From Hymenobacter persicinus (GTDB lineage: Bacteria; Bacteroidota; Bacteroidia; Cytophagales; Hymenobacteraceae): DNA of 64,000 nucleotides. Location of the stretch: positions 141,135 through 205,134 of the forward strand of contig NZ_SEWE01000003.1 in assembly GCF_004167665.1 (NCBI RefSeq). The letters are read 5' to 3'. Each line of letters begins with the position of its first letter. Position 1 is the stretch's first letter. The position numbers and the translations under genes are program-made. The notes beneath the pieces were generated by a model. It did no database searches, had not been told where the DNA came from, and saw only the letters and a program-made list of their open reading frames with translations. Positions 42,176 to 51,030 of this stretch are shown piece after piece.

Positions 42176-42535
42176 TTAGTCGGCCTCAAACATGGCCACC
42201 ACCTCGATCCGGCCCGCAATGTGGCGGTTGAATTCGGCTAGCTCCTCGGCCGGCACCCACAGCTCCTCGTGGTGGGCGTCGCCGACGGTCTGCACCGGAA
42301 ACTGCGCGGCGTAGTCGGCCTCCACGGCGAAGCGCACCACGTAGCCCACGCCGTAGTAGGGCACGTTCCAGTCCTGGGCAATGCGGGCGGCGTATTCCTG
42401 GTTCAGCACCGGATAAAAGATGGGCTGCTCGGGCAGGCGGGGCGGAAACTCCAGCCAGTCGGTGGCCGCAATGCGGTCCAGCTCCGCCTGATTGACGGGC
42501 CGGAACAATACCAAGTGGGCGGGGTCGTGGCGCAT
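42176..42535 (-). CDS. ADP-ribosylation/crystallin J1-like protein
   Basis: This 119-aa protein starts at MRHDPAHLVLF (42535) and has the conserved pattern LVLFRPVNQAELDRI, LEFPPRLPEQPIFYPVLN, EYAARIAQDWN and the C-terminal ELWVPAEELAEFNRHIAG. The family is annotated as ADP-ribosylation/crystallin J1-like in Bacteroidota and is small and cytosolic. Biochemical function is not established. It is followed at a distance by the large barrel gene on the same strand. Confidence 0.8.
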   Translation of the reverse strand: MRHDPAHLVLFRPVNQAELDRIAATDWLEFPPRLPEQPIFYPVLNQEYAARIAQDWNVPYYGVGYVVRFAVEADYAAQFPVQTVGDAHHEELWVPAEELAEFNRHIAGRIEVVAMFEAD

Positions 42536-42602
42536 GGGAGTATAAATTCTACATTCTGAGTTGGGGCTGCGGTCTGGCGTTGCCACCAGCTGCTTTCCCG
42601 GC

Positions 42603-44537
42603 TTAGAACTCGTTCAGGCGCTGGGGCAGGTTCCAGCGGACCGTAAACGAGGAAAAGGCTTCGGTGCCATTGCCCAGGGTGCCGGCGTTGGCCGTCTGGT
42701 GGCGTACAATCTGCTTGGCATCCAGCCACAGGTTGTGCTTGAGCTGGTAGGTGGCCGTCAGGTCGGCGTGCAGCAGGTGAGTGGTGTTGCCCTGGCCCAC
42801 GCGGTTGCCGTAGTCCGCCACGCGGGTATTGTAGGAATTGAGCACGTTGCCGCCGTAGTTGGTGCCGGGGCCGTAGGCCGTATCAAGCCCCTGTTCCGAG
42901 AAAAAGCCTTTAGCCACTACGTTCAGACGGGGCAGGGGCTGGTAGCTCACGATACCGACGATTTCGTAGAGGTTGGCGCCCATCGGGTGGGCCAGGGGCT
43001 GGCGGTAGTGCTGGTAGTTGGTGTACTCGTTGATGTGCTCGTAGGTGTAAGGCCGGATGTAGTTGAACTCGGCCTGCACGTCCAGGTTCTGGATGCCGGC
43101 CACGTCGAGGTACTTGGCGCCGAGCTGGAAGGCCTGCTTGTTGGCCCACCAGCCGTTGCCGGAGCGCACCTGGCTGACCACCAACTCGTCGAGCATGAGC
43201 TGCCCGTAGAGCTGGGCGCGGTGCTTGATGTTCCACTTGAAGTCGGCGCCGAGCAGGGCGTTGTCGGCCGAGCCGATCTGCTGCTCGATGCTGCGGTAGA
43301 AGATAATCGGGTTCAGGTACTGCAGCTCGAAGCGGCCTTTCCCGCGCGAAAACATTACCGACTCAAACACGCCCACATTGAAGCTCGGCGTCACGTCGAA
43401 GCTGAGGTGGTGCAGGGCCAGGTACTTTTTGGGGTACACCCGGTCGGGGCCGTTGGCGGTGGCGCTGAGCTCGGCAAACAGGTTCTGGTAGTTGAACTTC
43501 CAGATGCGCGTATTGAGCTTCAGAAAGAAATAAGGCGCCGTGTAGTCCGACAAAATCAACGACCGGTAGCCGTTGCCGATGAAGTTACGGTCGTGGCCAA
43601 ACTGCACGTTGATGTGCTTGGTGGCCGCGTAGGTCAGGTAGCCGCGGGCGGTGAAGAAGTCGTACTGGTCGGGCTTGTTCTTGAAGTACTTCCAGTAGCC
43701 CTCGTGGGGCACGATGGTGTCGCGCTGGACCCGGTTTTGCACGTAGGCCGGCACGGCCATCTGGTTGTCGGCCAAGAACGTGTAGAAGCCCAGCCGCCCG
43801 TCGATGGTGCCTTCCACCTGCACCCCGCGGGTATTGAGGTAGCGCAGTCCGTCGCTCTTATTATCGTAGCCCGCCTGCAGCCCCGCCACCGGATTCACGC
43901 GCAGCGTGAAGTCGGGATTGTCGACGTGGAACAGGTCCGACTGGTTGGTGTAGAAATACGTGGCCACCGGCCGCCGGCTCGTATTCTCGTCGGCGTTGGT
44001 GTACTCCCAGTTGTCGCGCAGCAGGTAGGAGGCGTTGAACCGGTCGGCTGCCGACAAGCCCGTGGCGCCCTCGCTCAGCACCCGCTCCCCCAGCCGGGCT
44101 ACGCCAGCGCGGTGGTAAGGCCGCACGGCCGTGTAGGGGTCACCGAGCGAGTCGGGCCCGAACTTGATGGCGTACCGGTCGATGAGGCGGTACACGTCCT
44201 GGTCGAGCGGCACGTAGGTCGAGCCCTGGGTGACTTTGCCCTGGTAACGCACGGCCGGCGCAATATGGGCCGGGGCTGGCGCGGCGGCAGCCGGAGTTGG
44301 TGCAGCCGGCGCCACGGTAGCGGCGGGCGTGGCGGGTACCGGGGCGTCCTCCGATTTCTTCGGGGGGCGACTTTTGGCTTTGGCGGCTTCTTCGGGCGTG
44401 AGCGGGTGGTCAAAAATCAGCCAGACCGGGTCTTTGTCGGTGGAAGCCGGCGGGGCGGTTTGCGGGGTCGTCTGGGCCACGGCGGCCAGGGTGAGGCCGC
44501 TCAAGGCCGGCAGGAGCACAAGTAGGAATTTCTTCAT
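42603..44537 (-). CDS. Wzi/RemB-like outer-membrane protein
   Basis: This 644-aa protein has a signal peptide (MKKFLLVLLPALSGLTLAAV), a Pro/Ala-rich linker up to about residue 90 and many barrel strands. Characteristic segments are INVQFGHDRNFIGNGYRSLI, KLNTRIWKFNYQNLFAEL and LNPIIFYRSIEQQIGSADN, which are shared with the Wzi capsule-assembly family and the gliding protein RemB of Flavobacterium. Either a capsule/exopolysaccharide or a motility role is plausible. It is a single gene; the GC-rich shadow on the plus strand is not real. Confidence 0.75.
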   Translation of the reverse strand: MKKFLLVLLPALSGLTLAAVAQTTPQTAPPASTDKDPVWLIFDHPLTPEEAAKAKSRPPKKSEDAPVPATPAATVAPAAPTPAAAAPAPAHIAPAVRYQGKVTQGSTYVPLDQDVYRLIDRYAIKFGPDSLGDPYTAVRPYHRAGVARLGERVLSEGATGLSAADRFNASYLLRDNWEYTNADENTSRRPVATYFYTNQSDLFHVDNPDFTLRVNPVAGLQAGYDNKSDGLRYLNTRGVQVEGTIDGRLGFYTFLADNQMAVPAYVQNRVQRDTIVPHEGYWKYFKNKPDQYDFFTARGYLTYAATKHINVQFGHDRNFIGNGYRSLILSDYTAPYFFLKLNTRIWKFNYQNLFAELSATANGPDRVYPKKYLALHHLSFDVTPSFNVGVFESVMFSRGKGRFELQYLNPIIFYRSIEQQIGSADNALLGADFKWNIKHRAQLYGQLMLDELVVSQVRSGNGWWANKQAFQLGAKYLDVAGIQNLDVQAEFNYIRPYTYEHINEYTNYQHYRQPLAHPMGANLYEIVGIVSYQPLPRLNVVAKGFFSEQGLDTAYGPGTNYGGNVLNSYNTRVADYGNRVGQGNTTHLLHADLTATYQLKHNLWLDAKQIVRHQTANAGTLGNGTEAFSSFTVRWNLPQRLNEF

Positions 44538-44673
44538 GGGGGAGAGGGCCGCGCTCCGGGTAGAATCTCCGGCCTACGCAAAGCTACGCAGTTACCGCAG
44601 GAGTACGTTTTTGGTTGCCGCCAACTCGCTCCTAGGGTTGGGGTGGGGCCCGCCAACCGCACCCGAACTCTCT

Positions 44674-44681
44674 TACCTTTG
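44674..44681 (+). promoter_or_regulatory. -7 box (TACCTTTG) of the GNAT-like gene
   Basis: An exact TACCTTTG box lies only four bases before GTG 44686, so this gene may be read from a leaderless transcript. Confidence 0.6.
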
Positions 44682-44685
44682 CCCC

Positions 44686-45633
44686 GTGCCGCTGCAGTAT
44701 TTGCCTTTTTCCGCCCTCAACCTCGTTGCCTGGGATGCCTGTGTGCTGGCGGCCGAGCAGGCCGTGCCCTACGCCCAGGTGGCGTGGCTGCGCGCCACGG
44801 CGGGCCGCTGGGATGCCGTGGTGGAAGTGGAAGATGCTACCGGCGCCTACTTGTCGGTGCTGGCCTTGCCCGTAAAGCGGCGGCCCTGGGGGCGGGAAGT
44901 GTACCAGCCGGCCTTCACCCAGCAATTGGGCCTGCTCACCACCGCCGACAGCCGGCACCGCGCCGTGGCCGACTACTTGGCCCTGCTGCCGGGCCGCTAT
45001 GCCCGCCTCTACACTCAGCTCAACCTGGAAAACGCCGTAGCCGCCGCCCCAAGCGGCTTCACCTTGACGTGGCGGCAAACCTATGTGCTTGACCTGTCGG
45101 CGAGCGGCGAAGAATTGCTGCAAGGCTACGCGGCCGACTACCGCCGCCGCCTGCGGGTAAACGGCCAGCAGCCGCATCCTCTGGCGGTGACGGAGGAGGT
45201 ATTTCCAGAAGCGCTGATTCAGCTGTTTCGTCGGCACAAGGGCGGGGAGGTGGCCAGCCTCAAGCCGCGCCACTACCGGCAGCTCACGCAGCTTATTTCC
45301 AATCTGCAAAGCCTGGGGCAGGTCCGGATTCTGACGGTGCCGAGCCCCGAAACCGGCGAGCTGCTGGCCGGCGCCCTGTTTGTGGTGCAGCCCCGACGTA
45401 TCGTTTACCTGTTTGCGGCGGCGTCCCCGGCGGGCAAAAAAGCCGGGGCCCCGCTGCTGCTGCTCGACTACATGATTCAGGACTATGCCAGCTCACCGGG
45501 CCTCGTGCTCGACTTTGAAGGCGGCATGATTCCGTCAATTGCCCGTTTTTTTGCCAACTTCGGCGCCGCGCCCGTCCCGTACGCGGCCCTCACCCAAACC
45601 TCCTTGCCCTGGTACCTCCTATGGAAACGCTGA
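44686..45633 (+). CDS. GNAT/FemAB-like acyltransferase
   Basis: The start is GTG 44686 (VPLQYLPFSALN) or the TTG four codons later; the frame from 44329 runs through the divergent gene and is a shadow. The 315-aa protein has two GNAT-like modules, WDAVVEVEDATGAYLSVLALPV and LFVVQPRRIVYLFAAASPAGKK, and ends in LPWYLLWKR. This bimodular shape resembles FemAB/GNAT-fold transferases that act on peptidoglycan or amino groups. It overlaps the next gene by 13 bases, so the two are coupled. Substrate unknown. Confidence 0.75.
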   Translation: MPLQYLPFSALNLVAWDACVLAAEQAVPYAQVAWLRATAGRWDAVVEVEDATGAYLSVLALPVKRRPWGREVYQPAFTQQLGLLTTADSRHRAVADYLALLPGRYARLYTQLNLENAVAAAPSGFTLTWRQTYVLDLSASGEELLQGYAADYRRRLRVNGQQPHPLAVTEEVFPEALIQLFRRHKGGEVASLKPRHYRQLTQLISNLQSLGQVRILTVPSPETGELLAGALFVVQPRRIVYLFAAASPAGKKAGAPLLLLDYMIQDYASSPGLVLDFEGGMIPSIARFFANFGAAPVPYAALTQTSLPWYLLWKR

Positions 45634-46298
45634 AGCCAAGCCTGAGCCACCCCGAACGCGTGCACGTAGTCTGCGCCGAGCCCTCCATTGCCAACCACTT
45701 CCTGGCCGAGCTGCGCGACGTCGATGTGCAGCGCGACAGTCTGCGCTTCCGCCGCAACCTGCAGCGCCTGGGTGAAATCATTGCCCTCAAAATCAGCTCC
45801 CAGCTCAGCTACACCGAGAAAACTGTGACCACGCCCCTGGGTCAGTCGGTAAGCAAGCAGCTGCACGACTTCCCGGTGCTGGCCACCGTGCTGCGCGCCG
45901 GCCTGCCGTTTCACCAGGGCTTCCTGAATTACTTTGACCAGTCGCCGAGTGCCTTTGCCGCCGCCTACCGCATCGAGGGTACGGCCCAGGTGCGGGTGCA
46001 GGTCGACTACCTCTCGGCGCCCAGCCTCGACGAGCGGGTGCTGATTCTGGCCGACCCGATGCTGGCCAGCGGCAAGTCGTTGGTGCAGACTTACCGGGCC
46101 ATGCTGCGCTTCGGCCAGCCCCGGCAGGTGCACATTGCCGCCGTCATTGCCAGCCCCGAGGGCGTGGAGTACGTCACCCGCGAGATTCCCGAAGCCACGC
46201 TCTGGGTAGCTGCCATCGACGAGAAGCTCAACGAGCAGGCCTACATCGTGCCCGGACTCGGCGACGCCGGCGACCTGTCGTACGGCAGCAAGCTGTAA
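45621..46298 (+). CDS. upp: Uracil phosphoribosyltransferase
   Basis: This enzyme makes UMP from uracil and PRPP in pyrimidine salvage. The 225-aa protein has the PRPP-binding motif VLILADPMLASGKSLVQT and the C-terminal PGLGDAGDLSYGSK, with ATVLRAGLPFHQGFL in the middle. The start ATG 45621 overlaps the upstream GNAT-like gene by 13 bases, so they form an operon. The length is slightly above the 208-aa norm. Identity is confident. Confidence 0.92.
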   Translation: METLKPSLSHPERVHVVCAEPSIANHFLAELRDVDVQRDSLRFRRNLQRLGEIIALKISSQLSYTEKTVTTPLGQSVSKQLHDFPVLATVLRAGLPFHQGFLNYFDQSPSAFAAAYRIEGTAQVRVQVDYLSAPSLDERVLILADPMLASGKSLVQTYRAMLRFGQPRQVHIAAVIASPEGVEYVTREIPEATLWVAAIDEKLNEQAYIVPGLGDAGDLSYGSKL

Positions 46299-46458
46299 CT
46301 CGGCCATGGGCCACCTCGCTGCGTATACCTGACCGGTCCCGGGCGTTGCCGGTGGGGGCGGGCCGCGCGTTGCCCGCAGTGTAGCCCGATTTTTGCCGTT
46401 GTCGCAACTGTCACAAACTCCTCATACGCCGGAACCATATCCCGGCGGGTCTGCTTAG

Positions 46459-46466
46459 TACCTTTG
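46459..46466 (+). promoter_or_regulatory. -7 box (TACCTTTG) of the small membrane protein gene
   Basis: An exact TACCTTTG box lies 56 bp before GTG 46522. The stretch 46299-46458 has nothing else I recognise. Confidence 0.6.
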
Positions 46467-46521
46467 CTTTCCGCCCCTGCGGCGGAGTTTGCCGCGTCAC
46501 CTTTTAGCTTCGAAAACAACC

Positions 46522-46974
46522 GTGCTGCCTTACCTGCTCAAATGCGCTTCTGTTTTCCTGCTCAGCATGATTAAGTTCTTCGCCGGCCCGGTCGCCGGCG
46601 TGTCCATCGGCCTGAACTTTGCCCAAACTCTGGGCCTCACCGTGGCCGGGATGATGACCACGGTGCTGATTATTTCCAGCGTGGGCCGGGCCTGGGCCCT
46701 GCACCAGCGCCGCCGCCGTCAGCAGAAGGGCAAACCCGTTTTTACCAAGCGCAGCCGCAACATTGTGCGCTTTTTCCGCCGCTTCGGCATGCCCGGCATT
46801 GCCTTCCTGACCCCAATTCTGTTTAGCCCCATCGGCGGCACCGTCATTGCCACCCAGTTGCACGTGCCCCGGCTGCGCATCTTTCTGCACATGCTCTGGA
46901 GCGCCATGTTCTGGGGCGCGGCCATCACCACGCTCACCGTGCACTTCAGTCACCTGCCCATCTTTCACCACTAG
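46522..46974 (+). CDS. Sm_multidrug_ex-like small membrane protein
   Basis: GTG 46522 (VLPYLLKCASVFL) is preferred over TTG 46489 or ATG 46567. The 150-aa protein has four hydrophobic helices, with a basic arginine-rich loop between (QRRRRQQKGKPVFTKRSRN) and GMPGIAFLTPILFSPIGGTV near the second pair. This looks like the small multidrug export (Sm_multidrug_ex) family. It ends at a bidirectional terminator. Transport function is inferred. Confidence 0.7.
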   Translation: MLPYLLKCASVFLLSMIKFFAGPVAGVSIGLNFAQTLGLTVAGMMTTVLIISSVGRAWALHQRRRRQQKGKPVFTKRSRNIVRFFRRFGMPGIAFLTPILFSPIGGTVIATQLHVPRLRIFLHMLWSAMFWGAAITTLTVHFSHLPIFHH

Positions 46975-47030
46975 CTCAAAGTGTGGAGTTGAGCGGGCAA
47001 AGCGTAGAACCTAGACTCCTTTACTGCTCA

Positions 47031-47072
47031 AAAGAAAAGAGCCCGTAGCTAATGCTGCGGGCTCTTTTCTTT
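47031..47072. terminator. Bidirectional hairpin terminator
   Basis: AAAGAAAAGAGCCCG pairs with CGGGCTCTTTTCTTT around a short loop, between the convergent membrane-protein and helicase genes. Confidence 0.88.
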
Positions 47073-47089
47073 GGTCTGCTCTCTAAGCT

Positions 47090-48502
47090 CTACTTGTGCC
47101 GGGAGTTGCGGAGCTTGGCCGAGGCTTTGGCGGCCGGCGACTGGCTCTTGCCGGGGGAGGCGCGCTTCTTCTTGCCTTTTTGGCTGCGGTTTGGTCCCTC
47201 CACGTAGGCCTGGCCGGTGCGCTTGTCGATGCCTTTCTGCAACGGGGTTTTCTTCTCGTGGAAGGCCCCCTTGAAGTCGGGATCCAGGCGGCGGCGCCGG
47301 TCGTCGATTTCGCGGTCCATGGCCTGCTTTTCGTCAAACAGCGTTTCCATCACCTTCACGCCCTCGGGCAGGGGTAGCTCAGGAATCGGCTGGTTGATGA
47401 GTTGCGAAATCTTCTCGATGTGGTGCATTTCGGCCGCGTTGGCAAACGTAATAGCGGCCCCCGTGTGCTGGGCCCGGCCCGTGCGGCCAATGCGGTGCAC
47501 GTAGTCGTCGTAGACCAGCGGCACGTCGAAGTTGATGACGTGGCTTACCTGGGGCACGTCGATGCCGCGGGCGGCTACGTCGGTCGAAACCAGGAAGCGC
47601 AGCTCGCCGGCCCGGAAGGCGTCCATGGCGTTGGTGCGCACGTTCTGGCCCTTGTTGCCGTGAATAGCGCGGGTGTCGGCGTCCACCTTGCGGGCCAGGA
47701 AGTGGGCCACGTTGTCGGCGTGCTCTTTGGTACGGCAGAAAATCAAGACCCGGTTGAAGGTTTCCTCGTCCTTGAACAGGTAGCCCAGCAGGTTGATTTT
47801 GGTCAGCAGGTTGGGCACCTGGTACAAGCTCTGGCTTACGTTCTGGGCGGAGGTAGCGGCCGGCGTCACCTCTACCCGCACCGGAAACTCCAGAAACTCC
47901 TCGCTCAGCGTGGCCACCTTGTCGGGCATGGTGGCCGAGAACAGCACGTTCTGGCGCTTGCGCGGAATGATTTCCAGGATGCGCCGGATCTGGGGCATAA
48001 AGCCCATGTCCATCATCTTGTCGGCCTCGTCGAGCACCAGGGTTTTGAGCTCCTTGAGCACCAGGTCGCCGCGCAGGTAGAGTTCCAGCAGGCGGCCGGG
48101 CGTGGCAATGAGAATGTCGACGCCCTTAGCCAAGGTGTCAATCTGGGTTTTGGGGCCCAGGCCGCCGTAGATGGCGAAAATGCGCAGGTCGGTGTACACG
48201 GCCAGGCGCTTGAGGTGGGTTTCAATCTGCATGGCCAGCTCCCGGGTGGGGGCCATAATCAGGGCGCGCGGGTTGATGCCCTGGGCAAACTTCACCTTCA
48301 TGAGTAGCGGCAGGCCGAAAGCGGCCGTTTTGCCGGTGCCGGTCTGGGCAATGCCGAGTAGGTCGTGGCCGGCCAGCAGCAGCGGAATCGTCTGCTCCTG
48401 CACGGGGGTGGGCTGCTCAAAACCGGCTTCGGCCACGGCCATGAGCAGTTGTTTGTTGAGCTTGAAATCGGCGAAGGAAACGGGGGCAGGCGACTCGGAC
48501 AT
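47090..48502 (-). CDS. DEAD-box RNA helicase (RhlE-like)
   Basis: This 470-aa ATP-dependent RNA helicase unwinds RNA duplexes in ribosome assembly or mRNA decay. It has the Q motif FEQPTPVQEQTIP, Walker A AQTGTGKT near 52-59, APTRELAMQI, LVLDEADKM, LFSATMPDK, STDVAARGIDVP and HRIGRTGRAQHTG in order. A basic tail (NRSQKGKKKRASPGKSQSP) of about 60 residues follows the core and probably binds RNA. The start ATG 48502 gives a standard N-terminus. It is a single gene. Confidence 0.96.
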   Translation of the reverse strand: MSESPAPVSFADFKLNKQLLMAVAEAGFEQPTPVQEQTIPLLLAGHDLLGIAQTGTGKTAAFGLPLLMKVKFAQGINPRALIMAPTRELAMQIETHLKRLAVYTDLRIFAIYGGLGPKTQIDTLAKGVDILIATPGRLLELYLRGDLVLKELKTLVLDEADKMMDMGFMPQIRRILEIIPRKRQNVLFSATMPDKVATLSEEFLEFPVRVEVTPAATSAQNVSQSLYQVPNLLTKINLLGYLFKDEETFNRVLIFCRTKEHADNVAHFLARKVDADTRAIHGNKGQNVRTNAMDAFRAGELRFLVSTDVAARGIDVPQVSHVINFDVPLVYDDYVHRIGRTGRAQHTGAAITFANAAEMHHIEKISQLINQPIPELPLPEGVKVMETLFDEKQAMDREIDDRRRRLDPDFKGAFHEKKTPLQKGIDKRTGQAYVEGPNRSQKGKKKRASPGKSQSPAAKASAKLRNSRHK

Positions 48503-48665
48503 GACGGCAAAAAAGGAATTACGAACCGCAAAGGTACGGGGAATGTAGTCGGGGCGCGCTAAGAATCAAGGCACAGCGGGCTGGCAGGCCGCCGGGATGC
48601 GGCTTTTCAGAACGCCGCCGCAGAAAAAAAATGCCCCGATCCTTTGATAAAACCCGCCGGGCTCC

Positions 48666-48673
48666 TACTTTTG
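48666..48673 (+). promoter_or_regulatory. -7 box (TACTTTTG) of tRNA-His
   Basis: TACTTTTG fits TAnnTTTG and lies 22 bp before the tRNA. Confidence 0.55.
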
Positions 48674-48694
48674 TCGCTCCAATACCCCTACACG

Positions 48695-48768
<74 letters not shown>

Positions 48769-48773
48769 CTTAG

Positions 48774-48806
48774 AAAGTCCCCGGGAAATTTTTTCCGGGG
48801 ACTTTT
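48774..48806 (+). terminator. Hairpin terminator after tRNA-His
   Basis: AAAGTCCCCGG pairs with CCGGGGACTTT, followed by TTTT. Confidence 0.85.
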
Positions 48807-48870
48807 TTGTTGATTGCACCGTTGTTGCCGCATTGGCACCTCGCCCCATCCCACACTTACCCCTCTGACT

Positions 48871-49818
48871 ATGAGTCTGGTTGTTATCGGTTCTGTCGCC
48901 TTCGACGCCCTGGAAACGCCCTTCGGCAAAACCGACAAAATCATCGGCGGCGCCGCCACCTACATCAGCCTGTCGGCTTCTTATTCGCTGAAACCCGTGA
49001 AGCTGGTGGCCGTGGTCGGCGACGACTTCCCGCAGTCCGACATCCTGCTGCTCGAGGAGCACGGCGTGGATACCGAAGGACTGCAGATCAAGCAGGGCGA
49101 GAAGTCGTTCTTCTGGTCGGGCGTGTACTCCAAAGACCTCAACTCCCGCGAGACGCTGGTCACGGAGCTCAACGTGCTGGCCGATTTCGACCCCATCATC
49201 CCCGATTCCTACCAGGATTGCAAGTACCTGATGCTGGGCAACCTGGCCCCGCAGGTGCAGCGCCTCGTGATTCAGCGCCTCGTCAACCGCCCCAAGCTCA
49301 TTGTGATGGACACGATGAACTTCTGGATGGATATTGCCCTGGAAGAGCTGATTTCGACCATTGAGATGGTCGACGTGCTTAGCATCAACGACGAGGAAGC
49401 CCGGCAGCTGTCCGGTGAGTACTCGCTGGTGAAGGCCGCCCGCAAAATCCTCGACATGGGCCCCAAGTACCTTATCATCAAGAAAGGGGAGCACGGCGCC
49501 CTGTTGTTCCACCACAACAAGGAAGGCCTGAAGATTTTCTACGCCCCGGCCCTGCCCCTGGAGGAAGTATTCGACCCGACCGGCGCCGGCGACACCTTCG
49601 CGGGCGGCTTTATCGGCTACCTGGCCGCCACCGACGACATCAGCTTCGACAACCTGAAGCGCGCCGTGATTCACGGTTCGGCCATGGCTTCGTTCTGCGT
49701 GGAGAAATTCGGCACCGAGCGGCTGCTGAACCTGAAGCCCGAGGAAATCGAAGCCCGCGAAAAGCAGTTTGCCGACCTTGTGGAAGTGGTGCCCGCCTCG
49801 GCCGTACAAACGGCGTAA
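48871..49818 (+). CDS. PfkB-family carbohydrate kinase
   Basis: This 315-aa kinase phosphorylates a sugar or nucleoside with ATP. The start is ATG 48871 (MSLVVIGSVAFDALE). N-terminal IIGGAATYISLSAS marks the substrate site, and DPTGAGDTFAGGF near residues 231-243 holds the anion hole and catalytic Asp of the second PfkB signature. VVMDTMNFW and LSINDEEARQL are further family motifs. It stands after a tRNA terminator and ends before another. The sugar is not known; ribokinase or adenosine-kinase-like use is possible. Confidence 0.88.
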   Translation: MSLVVIGSVAFDALETPFGKTDKIIGGAATYISLSASYSLKPVKLVAVVGDDFPQSDILLLEEHGVDTEGLQIKQGEKSFFWSGVYSKDLNSRETLVTELNVLADFDPIIPDSYQDCKYLMLGNLAPQVQRLVIQRLVNRPKLIVMDTMNFWMDIALEELISTIEMVDVLSINDEEARQLSGEYSLVKAARKILDMGPKYLIIKKGEHGALLFHHNKEGLKIFYAPALPLEEVFDPTGAGDTFAGGFIGYLAATDDISFDNLKRAVIHGSAMASFCVEKFGTERLLNLKPEEIEAREKQFADLVEVVPASAVQTA

Positions 49819-49845
49819 CGGCGTCGCTGAGCGTTATTTTCAAAT

Positions 49846-49884
49846 AAACCCCGCTGATCTGATCTGGAGCAGCGGGGTTTTTTT
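49846..49884 (+). terminator. Rho-independent terminator
   Basis: AAACCCCGCTG pairs with CAGCGGGGTTT, followed by TTTT. Confidence 0.88.
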
Positions 49885-49964
49885 ATGCCCAAATCTTGGC
49901 GCAACTAATTAGGAGTTGCCTCGGTACAATACGGTATCATCCACCCCATACCCGTTCGAAAGCC

Positions 49965-50216
49965 ATGAGCATGAGCAAAAAAGAAACGGACCTGACCAAC
50001 GACAAGACTTCGGTTAATCCGGCGGCCAATACCAAGAAGAAAAGCACTCAAGTGCAAAGCCCCAATACCACCGACGTGTCTGCGCACGGCAATACCACGG
50101 ACGGCAACTCGGCCGGCCACGGCGTGCACAATACCCGTAGCAACCCCCAGGGCAACAAGCCAATGTCCGTCGATGGGAACAGCAAGGTTGGCAATGGCGG
50201 CGACGCCAAGCACTAG
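49965..50216 (+). CDS. Small Asn/Gly/Ser-rich hydrophilic protein
   Basis: The start is ATG 49965 (MSMSKKETDL); a longer frame from 49896 lacks coding support. The 83-aa protein is almost free of hydrophobic residues, with repeated Asn-Thr, Gly-Asn and Ser segments (NTTDVSAHGNTTDGNSAG), and ends NSKVGNGGDAKH. It looks intrinsically disordered and could be a stress or desiccation-type protein, but there is no proof. It ends at a bidirectional terminator. Confidence 0.65.
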   Translation: MSMSKKETDLTNDKTSVNPAANTKKKSTQVQSPNTTDVSAHGNTTDGNSAGHGVHNTRSNPQGNKPMSVDGNSKVGNGGDAKH

Positions 50217-50229
50217 TCTCACTCAGACC

Positions 50230-50271
50230 AAAGAAAAGCCCCACCGGAGGAACCCGGCGGGGCTTTTCTTT
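50230..50271. terminator. Bidirectional hairpin terminator
   Basis: AAAGAAAAGCCCC pairs with GGGGCTTTTCTTT, between convergent genes. Confidence 0.88.
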
Positions 50272-50962
50272 AGGGGGTTAGCCGCACGCTGACGTACCGG
50301 CGGGGAGCGGTAGGTTGGTCGTCTGCCCGTTGCTGCCGGATAGCAATGCTGGTATTGTTGATCCAGCGCACCTCCTCAGGCCCCCACGACTCCAGTTGAT
50401 ACTCCCAGAGCTTGACCGGCGCGTGGCCGCGAATGGCCCAGTATTGCAGGCCGTTATCATCGTCGAAGATGAAACCGGACTTGTGCGTAACGAAGTGGAG
50501 TTGGTCGGGAGCCAGCACGGGCGCACTCCACAGGCGGGTCTGTTTGCCGGTCGTTTGCTCGATGAGCAGCGTGTGGCCGTTTTCCCAGCCCGTTACTTCC
50601 ACAAGCCAGCTTTGCAGCGCCGGAATGCGGCCATAGAACCGATACTGCGCGTACGTGTCCGGGTTGTCGCCGTCGTGGTTGGTCAGCCGGACTACTTTGC
50701 CGTTATCCAGCGTGATAAGTAGCTGGCCCCGGCGGCGCACCACTTGGCCCCGGGCTGCCAGCAGACTCGCTTTTTCCGACGGGTCACTTGCTGCTGCCGG
50801 CAGACGCAGGAATTGCTGCCGGGAGTAGGCGGTGAAGTGCAGGGCCGGGTTTGGCCGGCTTGGAAGAAAAGACTTGGCCACGGCAGGCCGCCGCAAGGGT
50901 AGGGGGGATAGCAGCGGCAACACAAGGGCCAGTAGTAGCCCCGGGAAGCGGGAGGGCATCAT
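50270..50962 (-). CDS. Envelope protein, paralogue of the following lipoprotein
   Basis: This 230-aa protein has a hydrophobic signal segment (FPGLLLALVLPLLSP). Its core resembles the neighbouring 270-aa lipoprotein: TYAQYRFYGRIPALQSWLVE, LIEQTTGKQTRLWSAPVLAP and WGPEEVRWINNTSIAIRQ. The pattern is a small beta-propeller-like module. Start is ATG 50962 or 50959. It is the shorter member of a duplicated pair. Confidence 0.7.
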   Translation of the reverse strand: MMPSRFPGLLLALVLPLLSPLPLRRPAVAKSFLPSRPNPALHFTAYSRQQFLRLPAAASDPSEKASLLAARGQVVRRRGQLLITLDNGKVVRLTNHDGDNPDTYAQYRFYGRIPALQSWLVEVTGWENGHTLLIEQTTGKQTRLWSAPVLAPDQLHFVTHKSGFIFDDDNGLQYWAIRGHAPVKLWEYQLESWGPEEVRWINNTSIAIRQQRADDQPTAPRRYVSVRLTP

Positions 50963-51030
50963 AGCAGAAATAGAGCTGGATAGACCATAAGCTTCTAAAG
51001 CTACCGGTTTCCGCCTGGATCCGTGCCTGC

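Noticed and set aside
42561..44525. Plus-strand ORF opposite the Wzi/RemB-like gene
   Set aside because: The minus frame has a signal peptide and barrel strands; the plus frame is His/Val/Gly-rich with no domain.
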